Source: Microvirga vignae
GTDB lineage: Bacteria > Pseudomonadota > Alphaproteobacteria > Rhizobiales > Beijerinckiaceae
Reading direction: 5' to 3'
Length of the DNA: 64,000 nt
Assembly: GCF_001017175.1 (NCBI RefSeq)
Contig: NZ_LCYG01000020.1
Coordinates: 1 to 64,000, forward strand
Part shown: piece after piece, positions 43,919 through 53,381 of the stretch
Layout: each line of letters begins with the position of its first letter
How positions within the stretch are numbered: position 1 is the stretch's first letter
Program-made: the position numbers and the translations under genes
The notes under the pieces: generated by a model
Told to the model about the DNA's origin: nothing
The model's input: the letters and a program-made list of their open reading frames with translations, nothing else
Database searches by the model: none

Positions 43919-44841
43919 GCCGGGCGCACTCCCATGCGGCGGTTCACGATCCGCTCCACCGAGCTCACGATGGCGACCAATATCGAGGCCAAGATGGCTG
44001 CACCGAAGAGAGCGGCCCAAATTTGAATGGTCTGGCCGTAGTAGGATCCGGCGAGAAGACGCGCACCAAGTCCGGCCTGTGCACCGGTCGGCAACTCGCC
44101 GACGATGGCACCCACAAGGCTGATAGCGACGGCCACCTTCAGGCCTGCAAAGAGATAGCTCAATGACGCCGGAAGACGCAGCTTCCAGAAGATCTGTGCC
44201 CCGGACGCAGAATAGGTGCGCATCAGATCGCGTTGGATGAGATCGGGAGAGTTCAAGCCCTTCACCATGCTGATTGTGATGGGAAAGAAGCACAGATAGG
44301 CGGAGATGATCGCCTTCGGGAAAAGACCCGTGATTCCGATGGAGCCCAGAACGACAATGATGATCGGCGCGATGGCAAGGATCGGGATTGTCTGGGATGA
44401 GATGATCCAGGGCATCAGGCTGCGCTCAAGGGTCTTCACATGAACGATGAGAACCGCCAGTACGATGCCGAGCAAGGCGCCGAGGCCGAACCCTAGGAGC
44501 GTGGACGACAGCGTCACCCACGCATGGAACAGCAGATTGCGGCGGGATGTGATTGCGATGCCGAACACCGTCTTTTTAAGCTCGGCCACAATCTGATGCG
44601 GAGCAGGAAGAACAGGTCGCTCTTGATCCAGTGTCCCGAGAAGGATCTCGCCAGTGGTGTGCTGCTCGCCCGCGCGCGAGAAGGCGTCGGTCACACCCTG
44701 CCAGTTCATGAAGATGGCGGCCACGTACCAGAGCGCGAGGATTACCAACACAACCACGAGAACGGGACCGGTAGTCCCTTCCCGGCGCAGCACCTTGCGG
44801 CGCGCTGGAGGCGCAGCGAGAATGAGAGCTTCAGTCGTCAT
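43915..44841 (-). CDS. ABC importer permease (BPD_transp_1)
   Basis: A 308-residue permease of the SsuC/TauC/ThiX type. Hydrophobic segments include VLVVVLVILALWYVAAIFMN and LLGFGLGALLGIVLAVLIV. The EAA-like loop is LMRTYSASGAQIFWKLRLPA, then SLSYLFAGLKVA. It overlaps the ATPase gene by 11 bp and the second permease by 4 bp, so all four importer genes form one transcription unit. Confidence 0.88.
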   Translation of the reverse strand: MTTEALILAAPPARRKVLRREGTTGPVLVVVLVILALWYVAAIFMNWQGVTDAFSRAGEQHTTGEILLGTLDQERPVLPAPHQIVAELKKTVFGIAITSRRNLLFHAWVTLSSTLLGFGLGALLGIVLAVLIVHVKTLERSLMPWIISSQTIPILAIAPIIIVVLGSIGITGLFPKAIISAYLCFFPITISMVKGLNSPDLIQRDLMRTYSASGAQIFWKLRLPASLSYLFAGLKVAVAISLVGAIVGELPTGAQAGLGARLLAGSYYGQTIQIWAALFGAAILASILVAIVSSVERIVNRRMGVRPA

Positions 44842-45700
44842 AGGAATGCCCCGCTCTCAGACCCTCGCGGACCCTATGCGCAATCTTCAGGAATTCAGGA
44901 GTCTCGCGAATGTCGAGCGTCCGATCACGTCCTAGAACGCTTGCATCGATGATATCGATGATGCGCCCCGGACGTGGTGACATGACCACGATCTTAGAGG
45001 AGAGAAAGACCGCTTCCGGAATGGAGTGTGTGACGAACAGTACCGTCTTGCCGGTTTTGTCCCAGAGCTTGAGCAACTGCTCATTCAAATGATCGCGTAC
45101 GATCTCATCCAACGCACCGAACGGCTCATCCATGAGCAGGAGCTTTGGGTCGAAGGAAAGAGCGCGAGCAATGGACGCGCGCTGCTGCATCCCGCCGGAG
45201 AGCTGCCAGGGAAACTTGTTCTCGAACCCTTTCAGGTTCACAAGCTCAAGCTGCTTTGATGCCTTCTCACGTCTCTCGGCTTTGGAGACGCCGAAGATTT
45301 CAAGCGGCAGCTCGATGTTCTTCTGAATGGTGCGCCAGGGGTAGAGTGCAGGAGCCTGGAAGACAAAGCCATAGTCCCGACGCAACCGCGCCTCTTCCGG
45401 GCCCACGCCATTGACGTGAATATCACCGCCTGTCGGCTGCTCGAGATCGGCGATCACCCGCAGCAGCGTCGTCTTTCCGCAACCCGAGGGGCCGATGAAC
45501 GAGATGAACTCCCCTTCTGCGATCTGCAGATCTACGTTGGAAAGAGCATAGACAGGCCCATCCGCTGCCTCATAGGTCAGTGACAACCCCTTGATCGCGA
45601 CGACAGGCGGCGATGCGGGTTCTTTCATGGCGCCCTGTGCAGCAAGCGTAGCCGGCATCCCGTTTTCACCGATCCATTCATTCGTTACGCGCTTCAGCAC
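44831..45700 (-). CDS. ABC importer ATP-binding protein
   Basis: A 289-residue ATPase of the SsuB/TauB/ThiZ type: Walker A GPSGCGKTTLL, Q-loop FVFQAPALYPWRT, signature LSGGMQQRASIARAL, Walker B LLLMDEPFGALDE, H-loop VTHSIPEAV. Translation probably starts at the GTG at 45700, 7-8 nt after GGGGAG; an ATG at 45658 is an alternative. It is the first gene of the importer-hydantoinase-carbamoylase run and is divergent from the RutR-like gene. Confidence 0.9.
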   Translation of the reverse strand: MLKRVTNEWIGENGMPATLAAQGAMKEPASPPVVAIKGLSLTYEAADGPVYALSNVDLQIAEGEFISFIGPSGCGKTTLLRVIADLEQPTGGDIHVNGVGPEEARLRRDYGFVFQAPALYPWRTIQKNIELPLEIFGVSKAERREKASKQLELVNLKGFENKFPWQLSGGMQQRASIARALSFDPKLLLMDEPFGALDEIVRDHLNEQLLKLWDKTGKTVLFVTHSIPEAVFLSSKIVVMSPRPGRIIDIIDASVLGRDRTLDIRETPEFLKIAHRVREGLRAGHSYDD

Positions 45701-45906
45701 TGTCTCACTCCCCAGAGGCTCTGGTTATGTTCAGGCAAGAATCGTGCCGTTCCCATTCTTCCGGAAATTCCGCGACCCTCATTCGAGGGGAATGCCCAGT
45801 TCATAAGCACTGCGCCGCCGCTTTCAGCATCTCGCGAATGACGTCCGCCATCACTTGCCGATTGAATTTCAACAGCGATATTGCGCGAGGACACATCCGC
45901 AACGTA

Positions 45907-46611
45907 ATGTCCACTCCAGGAAGAACGAGAAGGTTTCGATCGGTGGCTGACGAGATAGGCCAGGACCCGCAAATGTCCTCGCGCAAGACCAGAGCGGGAG
46001 AAGCGAATGTTCAACGCATTCTTGACTCGGCTCTGACTGTTTTCGCCGCCTACGGCTTGAGGGGCGCGCGTATCGACCAGATTGCCGAAGCCGCCGGCCT
46101 GTCGAAGCCGAATCTTCTCTATTACTTCCGCACCAAGGAAGAGCTTTACACCGCGGTTCTCGCACGAACTCTCGACATGTGGCTTGAGCCTCTGCGCGAG
46201 CTTGACGGAACGAGCGATCCGCGAGCCGCGCTGAGTGCCTATATCGGCCGCAAACTCGAATACTCGCGCACGCATCCCTCGGCCTCGCGCCTGTTCGCTC
46301 TGGAAGTGCTGCAGGGTGCGACGCACTTGAATGCGGACCTCACTGGCACTTTGCTCGAAATCGTGGAGGCGAAGTCCCGCATCATTGAAAGCTGGATTGC
46401 CGATGGGAAGATGCGCTCCGTCGACCCTAAGCACTTCATCTTCGCCATCTGGGCAACCACGCAGCACTATGCCGACTTCAGCGCCCAGATCGAAGCACTC
46501 ACGGGCAATACCATTGCCGACAATGATTTCTACAAGACTGCCCACAAGACGCTCACGAGCATTCTCCTCGACGGCGTTTTGCCGCGTGGATCCGAAGGAT
46601 TGGAGGATTGA
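45907..46611 (+). CDS. RutR-like TetR-family regulator
   Basis: A 234-residue TetR protein with the RutR C-terminal domain (TetR_C_3). The helix-turn-helix is AYGLRGARIDQIAEAAGLSK-PNLLYYFRTKEELY. The ligand domain has LEYSRTHPSASRLFALEVLQ, SWIADGKMRSVDPKHFIFAI and WATTQHYADFSAQIEALTG, closely tracking E. coli RutR, which senses uracil/thymine. I chose the ATG at 45907; the frame extends upstream to 45727 but lacks family similarity there. It is convergent with preA and divergent from the importer, and a RutR-type palindrome lies upstream of preT. Confidence 0.88.
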   Translation: MSTPGRTRRFRSVADEIGQDPQMSSRKTRAGEANVQRILDSALTVFAAYGLRGARIDQIAEAAGLSKPNLLYYFRTKEELYTAVLARTLDMWLEPLRELDGTSDPRAALSAYIGRKLEYSRTHPSASRLFALEVLQGATHLNADLTGTLLEIVEAKSRIIESWIADGKMRSVDPKHFIFAIWATTQHYADFSAQIEALTGNTIADNDFYKTAHKTLTSILLDGVLPRGSEGLED

Positions 46612-46687
46612 AGCAGCCATAGCGACGAGCCATTGATATCGATACGCAAATGGAAACGGCGCCAGTCGACCAGCGCCGTCATTCTGT

Positions 46688-48019
46688 TCACTCCGCCGGC
46701 TCGAGCGGCTCGAGGGGTTTCTTCGCGACTTGAGGATTGTTCGGGTGCTGGGTCCAGTTGAGGCATGAGCCGTCCACGAGGCGTCCCGTCCGACGATCCA
46801 CCTCGTCCATGAGAGGCACCATCGTGATACAGTTCTCGATGGGACAGATGCTGGCGCAGAGATTGCAGCCGACGCACTCCTCATCGATCACCTCGAAGTG
46901 CCGCACGCCATCCTTCAGATGCGTGATTGCCTGATGCGAGGTATCCTCGCAAGCCACATGGCAGCGGCCGCACTTGATGCAAAGATCTTGATCAATATGT
47001 GCCTTTACAGCGTAATTGAGGTTGAGGTACTGCCAATCCGTCACGTTCGGCACGGCTGCACCGACGAAGTCGGATACTTTAGAGTAGCCGCGCTCGTCCA
47101 TGAAAGCCTCAAGACCCGTGATCATCTCCTGAACGATCTTGAAGCCATAGACCATGGCCGCAGTGCAGACTTGAACCGTGCCGGCACCCAGAGCCATGAA
47201 CTCTGCTGCATCGCGCCAGGTTTCAATGCCGCCGATGCCTGAGATCGGCACGCCATGCGTTGCAGGCGAGCGGGCAATTTCCGCTACCATGTTGAGCGCG
47301 ATCGGCTTCACCGCAGGGCCACACATGCCGCCGTGGGTTGCCTTGCGGTCCGTATGCGGCCGCGGAATCATGAGGTCGAGATCGACACCGACGATGGAAT
47401 TGATCGTGTTGATGAGCGACACCGCGTCGGCACCGCCGCGTTTGGCGGCTTCTGCAGGCTTGCGGACATCCGTGATGTTGGGCGTGAGCTTCACGATGAC
47501 CGGCATGCGCGAATGCGTCTTGCACCAGCGCGTGACCATCTCTACATATTCCGGCACTTGGCCGACCGCCGCGCCCATGCCGCGCTCAGACATGCCATGC
47601 GGGCAGCCGAAATTGAGCTCGATTCCATCGGCTCCCGTCGCTTCAACGCGCGGAAGAATGCGTTTCCAGGCCTCTTCCTCACAGGGCACCATGAGCGAGA
47701 CGACGATGGCCCGGTCTGGCCAGCGACGCTTCATCTCGGTGATTTCCTGCAGGTTCACCTCAAGTGGGCGATCTGTAATGAGCTCGATGTTGTTGAAGGC
47801 GGACACGCGCCGGTCGGGTCCATGCACGACGCCGTAGCGTGGGCCCGAGACGTTGACGACCGGGGGCCCCTCCTCACCAAGGGTCTTCCAGACCACGCCG
47901 CCCCAGCCGGCGCGGAAGGCGCGTTCGACGTTGTATGCTTTGTCAGTGGGCGGCGCCGAGGCGAGCCAGAAGGGATTTGGCGATTTGATGCCGCAGAAAT
48001 TGACGCTGAGATCGGCCAT
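46688..48019 (-). CDS. preA: NAD-dependent dihydropyrimidine dehydrogenase, catalytic subunit
   Basis: A 443-residue protein starting MADLSVNFCGIKSPNPFWLA, with GGGGAGAG before the ATG. The FMN-binding TIM barrel (about 1-320) has KTLGEEGPPVVNVSGPRYG, IELNFGCPHGMSERGMGAAV with the catalytic Cys region, and ISGIGGIETWRDAAEF. The C-terminal ferredoxin domain has two 4Fe-4S motifs, CIKCGRCHVAC and CVGCNLCASICP. It reduces uracil and thymine to the dihydro forms, taking electrons from PreT, whose gene ends 10 bp upstream. Confidence 0.94.
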   Translation of the reverse strand: MADLSVNFCGIKSPNPFWLASAPPTDKAYNVERAFRAGWGGVVWKTLGEEGPPVVNVSGPRYGVVHGPDRRVSAFNNIELITDRPLEVNLQEITEMKRRWPDRAIVVSLMVPCEEEAWKRILPRVEATGADGIELNFGCPHGMSERGMGAAVGQVPEYVEMVTRWCKTHSRMPVIVKLTPNITDVRKPAEAAKRGGADAVSLINTINSIVGVDLDLMIPRPHTDRKATHGGMCGPAVKPIALNMVAEIARSPATHGVPISGIGGIETWRDAAEFMALGAGTVQVCTAAMVYGFKIVQEMITGLEAFMDERGYSKVSDFVGAAVPNVTDWQYLNLNYAVKAHIDQDLCIKCGRCHVACEDTSHQAITHLKDGVRHFEVIDEECVGCNLCASICPIENCITMVPLMDEVDRRTGRLVDGSCLNWTQHPNNPQVAKKPLEPLEPAE

Positions 48020-48029
48020 GACTCTCCCC

Positions 48030-49394
48030 TTATTCCGCCGCCATCGGCACGAAGCCTTGAAGGGTGCGATCGATCGACAAGGCTGCCTGTTTGCCGTCCT
48101 CGACGGCCACCACCGTGAGATCGCGGCCCCCAGCCACGCAGTCGCCGCCGGCCCAGACATCCGGCAGCGAGGTGCGACGGTCAGCATCAACGGCAATGCG
48201 CCCCCTATCGAGGTCGAGCACCTCGCTCGATCCTTCAAGAACCTGCGGTACGAAGAGCTGGCCGATAGCCTTGAAGAGCTGATCCGCCTGCAGTTCGAAA
48301 GTCTCGCCCGTATCGACGAGGCGCCCGTCGCGCTCCGCCGTTGCCGCGAAGATGACGGACCGGAGCACGCCGCTCTCGCCATGCACGGCGACCGGCCGGG
48401 CCCAGTGACGCACCACGACGCCCCCAGTGAGCGCCAATTCCTGTTCGTAGCGGCTGGCACCCATCTGCTCTGCACCACGACGGTAAACGATGGTCACTTC
48501 CTCCGCTCCGAGCTTCTTCGCCTGCACCGCGGCATCGACAGCTGTCATGCCGCCACCAATGACCACGACACGCCGACCGATCGGCAGCTTGGAGAGATCA
48601 GCCGACTGGCGGAGAGCCTCGATGAAGGCCACGGCATCCTCGATGCCGCGCAGCTCGCCAGCGTCGATCCCGAGGGAATTCGCCGCCTGAAGACCGAGGC
48701 CGAGGAAGACGGCATCGAAGTCGCGCCGCAGATCGGCCAGGGTGAAGTCGTGCCCGAGCGCTTGATCGCACCGCAGTTCGATTCCTCCGATGCTCAGGAT
48801 CCAATCGACTTCGGCTTGCGCGAAATTGTTGGTCGACTTGTAAGAGGCGATCCCATGCTCGTTGAGACCGCCGGCCTTCTGCCGCTTGTCGAATACCACC
48901 ACGTCGTAGCCGAGCGTAGCGAGTTTATGCGCACAGGAAAGACCTGCAGGCCCCGCGCCCACCACCGCTATGCGGCGTCCGTTCGGCGCGCCATGCTTGT
49001 AGAGCTGGCGCCCGGAGGCCATGATCGCATCGGTGGCGTGGCGCTGAAGCTGCCCGATGATCACGGGCTTTCCCTCCGCCTCATTGCGCACGCAGGCCTG
49101 CTCGCAGAGCGTTTCCGTCGGGCAGACACGGGCGCACATGCCGCCAAAGATGTTGGAGTCGAGAATGGTCTTGCCTGCGCCCGTCGCGTTGCCGGTGGCG
49201 ATCTGCCGAATGAAGAGCGGAATATCGATACTTGTCGGGCAAGCTGTGACGCAGGGCGCGTCGTAGCAGAACAGGCAGCGCTCTGCCGCCACTCGCGCCT
49301 CATGAGCATCGAGAGGAGCATGGAGATCGGAAAACGCGTTACAGTAGTCGCCCGAGGGCAGCCGCCCGCCTCGGATATCGGGTGCTGAAGACAT
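48030..49394 (-). CDS. preT: NAD-dependent dihydropyrimidine dehydrogenase, NADH-oxidising subunit
   Basis: A 454-residue glutamate-synthase-small-subunit-like flavoprotein. The N-terminal Fe-S domain has RCLFCYDAPCVTACPTSIDI and GGMCARVCPTETLCEQACVR. An FAD site follows (IAVVGAGPAGLSCAHKLA), then an NAD site (VVVIGGGMTAVDAAVQAKKL), and a final FAD contact WAGGDCVAGG. I chose the ATG at 49394, which follows GCAGGAGGACCT; an in-frame start at 49445 is poorer. It is the first gene of the preTA operon, downstream of a RutR-type operator. Confidence 0.93.
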   Translation of the reverse strand: MSSAPDIRGGRLPSGDYCNAFSDLHAPLDAHEARVAAERCLFCYDAPCVTACPTSIDIPLFIRQIATGNATGAGKTILDSNIFGGMCARVCPTETLCEQACVRNEAEGKPVIIGQLQRHATDAIMASGRQLYKHGAPNGRRIAVVGAGPAGLSCAHKLATLGYDVVVFDKRQKAGGLNEHGIASYKSTNNFAQAEVDWILSIGGIELRCDQALGHDFTLADLRRDFDAVFLGLGLQAANSLGIDAGELRGIEDAVAFIEALRQSADLSKLPIGRRVVVIGGGMTAVDAAVQAKKLGAEEVTIVYRRGAEQMGASRYEQELALTGGVVVRHWARPVAVHGESGVLRSVIFAATAERDGRLVDTGETFELQADQLFKAIGQLFVPQVLEGSSEVLDLDRGRIAVDADRRTSLPDVWAGGDCVAGGRDLTVVAVEDGKQAALSIDRTLQGFVPMAAE

Positions 49395-49476
49395 AGGTCC
49401 TCCTGCGCGCTCAAGGCGCGTTTTACAGGCTGTCGATCCGTTCACCTCGGCCCGCCTCTATCGGGCAGGCTCTTGT

Positions 49477-49492
49477 TTGACCATCCGATCAA
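49477..49492. promoter_or_regulatory. Putative RutR operator upstream of preT
   Basis: TTGACCATCCGATCAA matches the E. coli RutR consensus TTGACCA-NN-TGGTCAA at 12 of its 14 specified bases, with the same 2-nt centre. It lies 83 bp upstream of the preT start. A second partial palindrome, TTTTGAATACTGTCAAA, lies just beyond it. Together with the RutR-like gene in the same locus, it suggests direct control by pyrimidines. Confidence 0.65.
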
Positions 49493-49799
49493 AAGTTTTG
49501 AATACTGTCAAACACTGTTTAGAATGATTTTTATTGGCACGACCGCCTAGGTATTCGCCAAGCATCTGCGCAGGATGCGGCTAAACAACGCGAAGAGCAC
49601 AAGAATTCGGCATCTGGATACACTCCTCAGCTGAGTGTGCCCGTAGACGGGCAGCGTGTGCCCAAATTAGGTTCACATGGAGCTTGCGCTCTTCCCATCA
49701 GAAAATGCACGAGGCTCAAGTTCGACGAGAGTTCCAGCACGGCAGCGCGCAGCTCCCGGCAATCCAGGCATGATCGGTCTCAGGGCGCATAAGAGAGAA
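49493..49799. other. Rest of the preT upstream region
   Basis: About 300 bp between the operator and the next hairpin. The part near 49500-49560 is AT-rich and likely holds the preT promoter. No gene was recognised. Confidence 0.4.
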
Positions 49800-49822
49800 G
49801 AGCCGGCATCATATGCCGGCTC
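49800..49822 (-). terminator. Hairpin downstream of the FAD oxidoreductase gene
   Basis: A perfect 10-bp stem with a 3-nt loop (GAGCCGGCAT...ATGCCGGCTC) lies 49 bp after the stop of the minus-strand oxidoreductase gene. The following sequence on that strand is pyrimidine-rich (CTCTTCTCTCTT), compatible with a terminator. Confidence 0.6.
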
Positions 49823-49870
49823 TGACACGGCCGACCCTGCTTTTCTATCTGAGAGCAGCCGCGATGCGCG

Positions 49871-51478
49871 TCAGCTCAACCGCCGCATGTCGGCCATGAT
49901 AGCACGCGCCGCGTTATGGCCGGGCGCGCCCGTGACGCCACCACCGGGATGCGTACCTGCGCCACACATATAAAGACCTGTGATCGGGGCGCGGTAATCC
50001 GCGTGGCCCAACATTGGTCGAGCACTGAAGATCTGGTCGAGCGTCAGGGCGCCATGGAAGATATCGCCACCCATCAGGCCGAAGGTGCGCTCGAGATCGA
50101 GTGGACTCATGATCTGCCGTCCAACGACGCTCTCCTTGAAACCGGGAGCATAGCGGTCGACGGTGGCGATCATCAGATCGGCTACCTCCTCGCGGTGATC
50201 GTCCCACGAACGGCCATCCGAAAATGTCGGTTGGACATGCTGGCAGAACAGGCTTGCGACATGCGCGCCCTCCGGTGCAAGGCTGTCATCGAGGGTTGAA
50301 GGAATGAGCATCTCCACCACCGGCTCGCGGCTCCATCCGAAATGCTTCGCATCGTCATAAGCACGGTCCATATAGGCGAGTGACGGTGCAATGATGATGC
50401 CAGCGGTATGGTGATCGGCCACCTCTCGCCCAGGAAGAGCCGTGAAGCTCGGCAAAGATGAGAGCGCCACATTCATGCGGAACGTGCCCGAACCCGACTT
50501 CCAGCGCCGCATACGATTCAAGAAGTCTGCCGGCAGGGCATCTTCCGGAACCAGCCTATCGAAGAGCAGTTTAGGGTGGACATTGCCAGCCACGGCGCGC
50601 GAACGGATCGTACGCCCGTCCTTCAGGACGACGCCAGCCGCCCTTCCCTTTTCAATGATCACCTCACGGACCGGGGCGTCGGTCTCGATCTCGACGCCGC
50701 GCTCGCGAGCCGCCTTTGCCATGGCCTGCGTGATCGCACCCATTCCGCCGATGGCGTGGCCCCAAGCACCCCTCTTGCCATTCACCTCGCCGAAGACGTG
50801 GTGAAGCAACACATAGGCCGTGTTCGGCGTATAGGGGCTCGCAAAATTGCCGACGATGGCATCAAAGCCGAAAGCTGCCTTCACACAATCTGTCTCGAAC
50901 CAGCCGTCGAGATAATCGCCCGCCGATTTGGCAAAGAGATCCAGCAGAGCCCGGCGGTTTGCCATAGAGAGCCCGCGCAGGCGATTGCCGGTTATCAAGG
51001 CGCGCCAGCCTTCTGACAAGGCCGCGCGCCAGCCGCCGGCTACGAGATTCGGAGGCTGCTGGAGAACGAGATCGCGCAGGACATCCGCAACGGCGTCGAT
51101 TTCGTTGGAATAGGCATCGTAGCGCTCGGCATCCTTGGCACTGAAGCGCGCGATCTCGGACCGGGTCACGCCCTCACCGATCTTCAGATACTTGTCGTTG
51201 GGAAGGGGCAGGAAGTTGGACAGGCGGCGCTCGACAACCTTCAGACCGTGACGGTGCAAGTCCAGATCGCGAATGATCTTGGGGTTGAGCAGGCTTACCG
51301 TGTATGAGGCCACGGAATTGCGAAAGCCAGGATGAAATTCCTCTGTGACAGCCGCACCGCCCACAACGGAACGCTGCTCGAAGAGCTTCACCTTGTATCC
51401 GGCCGATGCAAGATAAAAGGCACAGACGAGACCGTTATGCCCTGCCCCGATGATGACGATATCGCAATCATTAGCCAC
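49871..51478 (-). CDS. CrtI/PYROXD2-like FAD-dependent oxidoreductase
   Basis: A 535-residue flavoprotein of the phytoene-desaturase-like family. The FAD-binding start is CDIVIIGAGHNGLVCAFYLA, then KLFEQRSVVGGAAVTEEFHP. The C-terminal FAD segment is GLYMCGAGTHPGGGVTGAPG. Internal conserved regions are GRTIRSRAVAGNVHPKLLF and AIGGMGAITQAMAKAARERG. The closest family by motif is PYROXD2-like, of unknown substrate, not a carotenoid enzyme. It follows an amino-acid-type ABC importer on the same strand, so it may oxidise the imported compound or a product of it. Confidence 0.8.
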   Translation of the reverse strand: MANDCDIVIIGAGHNGLVCAFYLASAGYKVKLFEQRSVVGGAAVTEEFHPGFRNSVASYTVSLLNPKIIRDLDLHRHGLKVVERRLSNFLPLPNDKYLKIGEGVTRSEIARFSAKDAERYDAYSNEIDAVADVLRDLVLQQPPNLVAGGWRAALSEGWRALITGNRLRGLSMANRRALLDLFAKSAGDYLDGWFETDCVKAAFGFDAIVGNFASPYTPNTAYVLLHHVFGEVNGKRGAWGHAIGGMGAITQAMAKAARERGVEIETDAPVREVIIEKGRAAGVVLKDGRTIRSRAVAGNVHPKLLFDRLVPEDALPADFLNRMRRWKSGSGTFRMNVALSSLPSFTALPGREVADHHTAGIIIAPSLAYMDRAYDDAKHFGWSREPVVEMLIPSTLDDSLAPEGAHVASLFCQHVQPTFSDGRSWDDHREEVADLMIATVDRYAPGFKESVVGRQIMSPLDLERTFGLMGGDIFHGALTLDQIFSARPMLGHADYRAPITGLYMCGAGTHPGGGVTGAPGHNAARAIMADMRRLS

Positions 51479-51527
51479 GCTTCGTTACCCCTAGTCCAGT
51501 GATCTATCTGTGGTTCTTGAGCCTAGA

Positions 51528-52313
51528 TCAGTGAAGGATCTGGCTCAAGAAGGTGCGGGCGCGCAGCTCCTTCGGGTTGGAGAAGAACTCGGACGGTGTG
51601 CCTTGCTCGACGATCTCGCCGCGGTCCATGAACACCACACGGTCGGCCACCTGACGGGCGAAGCCCATCTCATGGGTAACAACAGCCATGGTCATACCCT
51701 CGCCGGCGAGCTGCGTCATGGTGTCGAGCACCTCCTTGACCATTTCGGGATCAAGCGCAGAGGTGGGTTCGTCGAACAGCATGATGTCGGGCTGCATGGA
51801 GAGAGCCCTTGCAATGGCTACACGCTGCTGCTGGCCGCCGGAGAGTTGCGAGGCATATTTATGAGCCTGGTCCGGGATACGTACCTTGCCAAGATAATGC
51901 AGCGCCCTCTCTTCGGCCACCTTCTGGGAGACGCCGCGCACAAGCCGCAACGCGAGCATGCAGTTTTCCAGCACCGTCAGGTGAGGAAAAAGATTGAACT
52001 GCTGGAATACCATGCCGACCCTTTTCCGCACTGCCTCCACGGCTTCGGGCTTTCGGGTCAACTCGATGCCATCGACGAGGATCTGCCCCTCCTGAAAGCT
52101 CTCGAGTGCATTGATGGTACGGATGAGCGTCGACTTCCCGGAGCCCGAGGGGCCGCAGATGACGAGTTTCTCTCCACGAGCAATGGTGAGATTGACGTTC
52201 TTCAGAGCTTGAAAGGTGCCGTACCATTTCGACAGGCTCTTGATCTGGACGGCAGGGGTCGCTCCCATGGGTTCAGGCGCCGTTTCCACGAGAGAGAGCT
52301 TTTTCTTCTGCAT
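51528..52313 (-). CDS. Polar amino-acid-type ABC importer, ATP-binding protein
   Basis: A GlnQ/HisP-type ATPase of about 261 residues: Walker [32 protein letters not shown], signature [15 protein letters not shown], Walker [18 protein letters not shown]-loop [18 protein letters not shown]. The ATG at 52313 follows AGAGGAG; a TTG seven codons upstream also lies in frame. It is fourth in the operon after the binding protein, oxidoreductase and permease genes. Confidence 0.92.
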   Translation of the reverse strand: MQKKKLSLVETAPEPMGATPAVQIKSLSKWYGTFQALKNVNLTIARGEKLVICGPSGSGKSTLIRTINALESFQEGQILVDGIELTRKPEAVEAVRKRVGMVFQQFNLFPHLTVLENCMLALRLVRGVSQKVAEERALHYLGKVRIPDQAHKYASQLSGGQQQRVAIARALSMQPDIMLFDEPTSALDPEMVKEVLDTMTQLAGEGMTMAVVTHEMGFARQVADRVVFMDRGEIVEQGTPSEFFSNPKELRARTFLSQILH

Positions 52314-52362
52314 CACGAATGAATCTCCTCTCAAACATGCCTGGTTCCGGTCGTGGCAATCA

Positions 52363-53337
52363 TCATCGCATTTGGGCTCTGTTGAAGCGCCGCTCGATGC
52401 GCGCCTGAACGAGTTCCAGAACGATAGACAGGATCCAATAGATCAGCGAGGCGGTGATCATCATTTCCACATGACGGAACTCGGTCTGACCCTGGGTGCG
52501 GGCAAGATACATGAGCTCCCACACACCAACCACAGACACCAGCGAGCTGTCCTTCAGCATGGCGATGAACTGGTTCCCGGTCGGCGGGATGATGATGCGC
52601 ATGGCCTGGGGAAGAATAATGCGGGTCAACGTATCTCTCGGCCTCAATCCGAGAGCGCGGGAAGCCTCCCACTGGCCCTTTGGAATGCTCTCGATGCCAG
52701 CGCGGAAGATTTCGGTCATATAGGCGCCGTAGCAGAGCGACAGGGCCAAGATACCAGCGGGAACCGCGTTGATGACATATCCAAGCTGCGGCAGACCAAG
52801 ATAGATCATGTAGATCTGCATGAGCAGCGGCAGACCACGGAAGAGAGAGGTATAGAAATTCGCTATTCCCAAGGCAATTCCGTTAGAGGACAGCTTGGCG
52901 ATGGCGCCGATCATCGCCAGAACGGATGCGACGACAATCGAGATGGCCGACACATACAGGGTCGTCACCAAGCCCTGTGTGAGTAGGAAACCGATCTTGC
53001 GGCGGATGAACTCGAAACTGAGATCGAATGAATAGAAAAACAGCAGGACGAGAAGTGCCAGCTCCACCCAAACGGCATACATCTGATGCCTGATGCTGAG
53101 GCGCATCACCACGGCCACGTTCAATGCAACGACGGCCGTGATGAGCAAAGCCACAAGCAGGTTCGCCGCTAACGGCGAGCCCTCTGCCAGGCCGAAAAGT
53201 TCCACAAGCGCTTTGCCGAGTGATGTGGCTCCAGCCTGTGTATAGAGAAGAACGCCGAAGAGAAGCCCGAGACCCGGGATGTAAATGGAGGGTCGGGATA
53301 GCAGCCTCGGGTAATCGACGTTATCGGCGTAATGCAT
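52363..53337 (-). CDS. Polar amino-acid-type ABC importer, permease
   Basis: A 324-residue HisM/GlnP-type permease. The C-terminal 220 residues are the normal core ([43 protein letters not shown] loop [20 protein letters not shown]). The N-terminal 110 residues are an extension with three more hydrophobic segments ([53 protein letters not shown]), unusual for this family. There is only one permease gene, so it probably works as a homodimer. Confidence 0.88.
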   Translation of the reverse strand: MHYADNVDYPRLLSRPSIYIPGLGLLFGVLLYTQAGATSLGKALVELFGLAEGSPLAANLLVALLITAVVALNVAVVMRLSIRHQMYAVWVELALLVLLFFYSFDLSFEFIRRKIGFLLTQGLVTTLYVSAISIVVASVLAMIGAIAKLSSNGIALGIANFYTSLFRGLPLLMQIYMIYLGLPQLGYVINAVPAGILALSLCYGAYMTEIFRAGIESIPKGQWEASRALGLRPRDTLTRIILPQAMRIIIPPTGNQFIAMLKDSSLVSVVGVWELMYLARTQGQTEFRHVEMMITASLIYWILSIVLELVQARIERRFNRAQMR

Positions 53338-53381
53338 CAGGCCAATCCTCTCTCAAACCCATTTCAATGACAGCATCAAAT

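Noticed and set aside
42959..44293. A longer start for the second ABC permease at 44293
   Set aside because: The extra 125 codons overlap the other permease gene in a different frame. The ATG at 43918 in an ATGA overlap is the natural start.
45694..46884. A 396-codon minus-strand frame opposite the RutR-like gene
   Set aside because: The composition is rich in Arg and Ser with no recognisable domain, and it overlaps the well-supported TetR gene and the preA 3' end.
47853..49388. A 511-codon plus-strand open frame opposite preT
   Set aside because: It is a shadow of the GC-rich preT coding strand. The protein has no family features, and PreT on the other strand has all Fe-S and nucleotide motifs.
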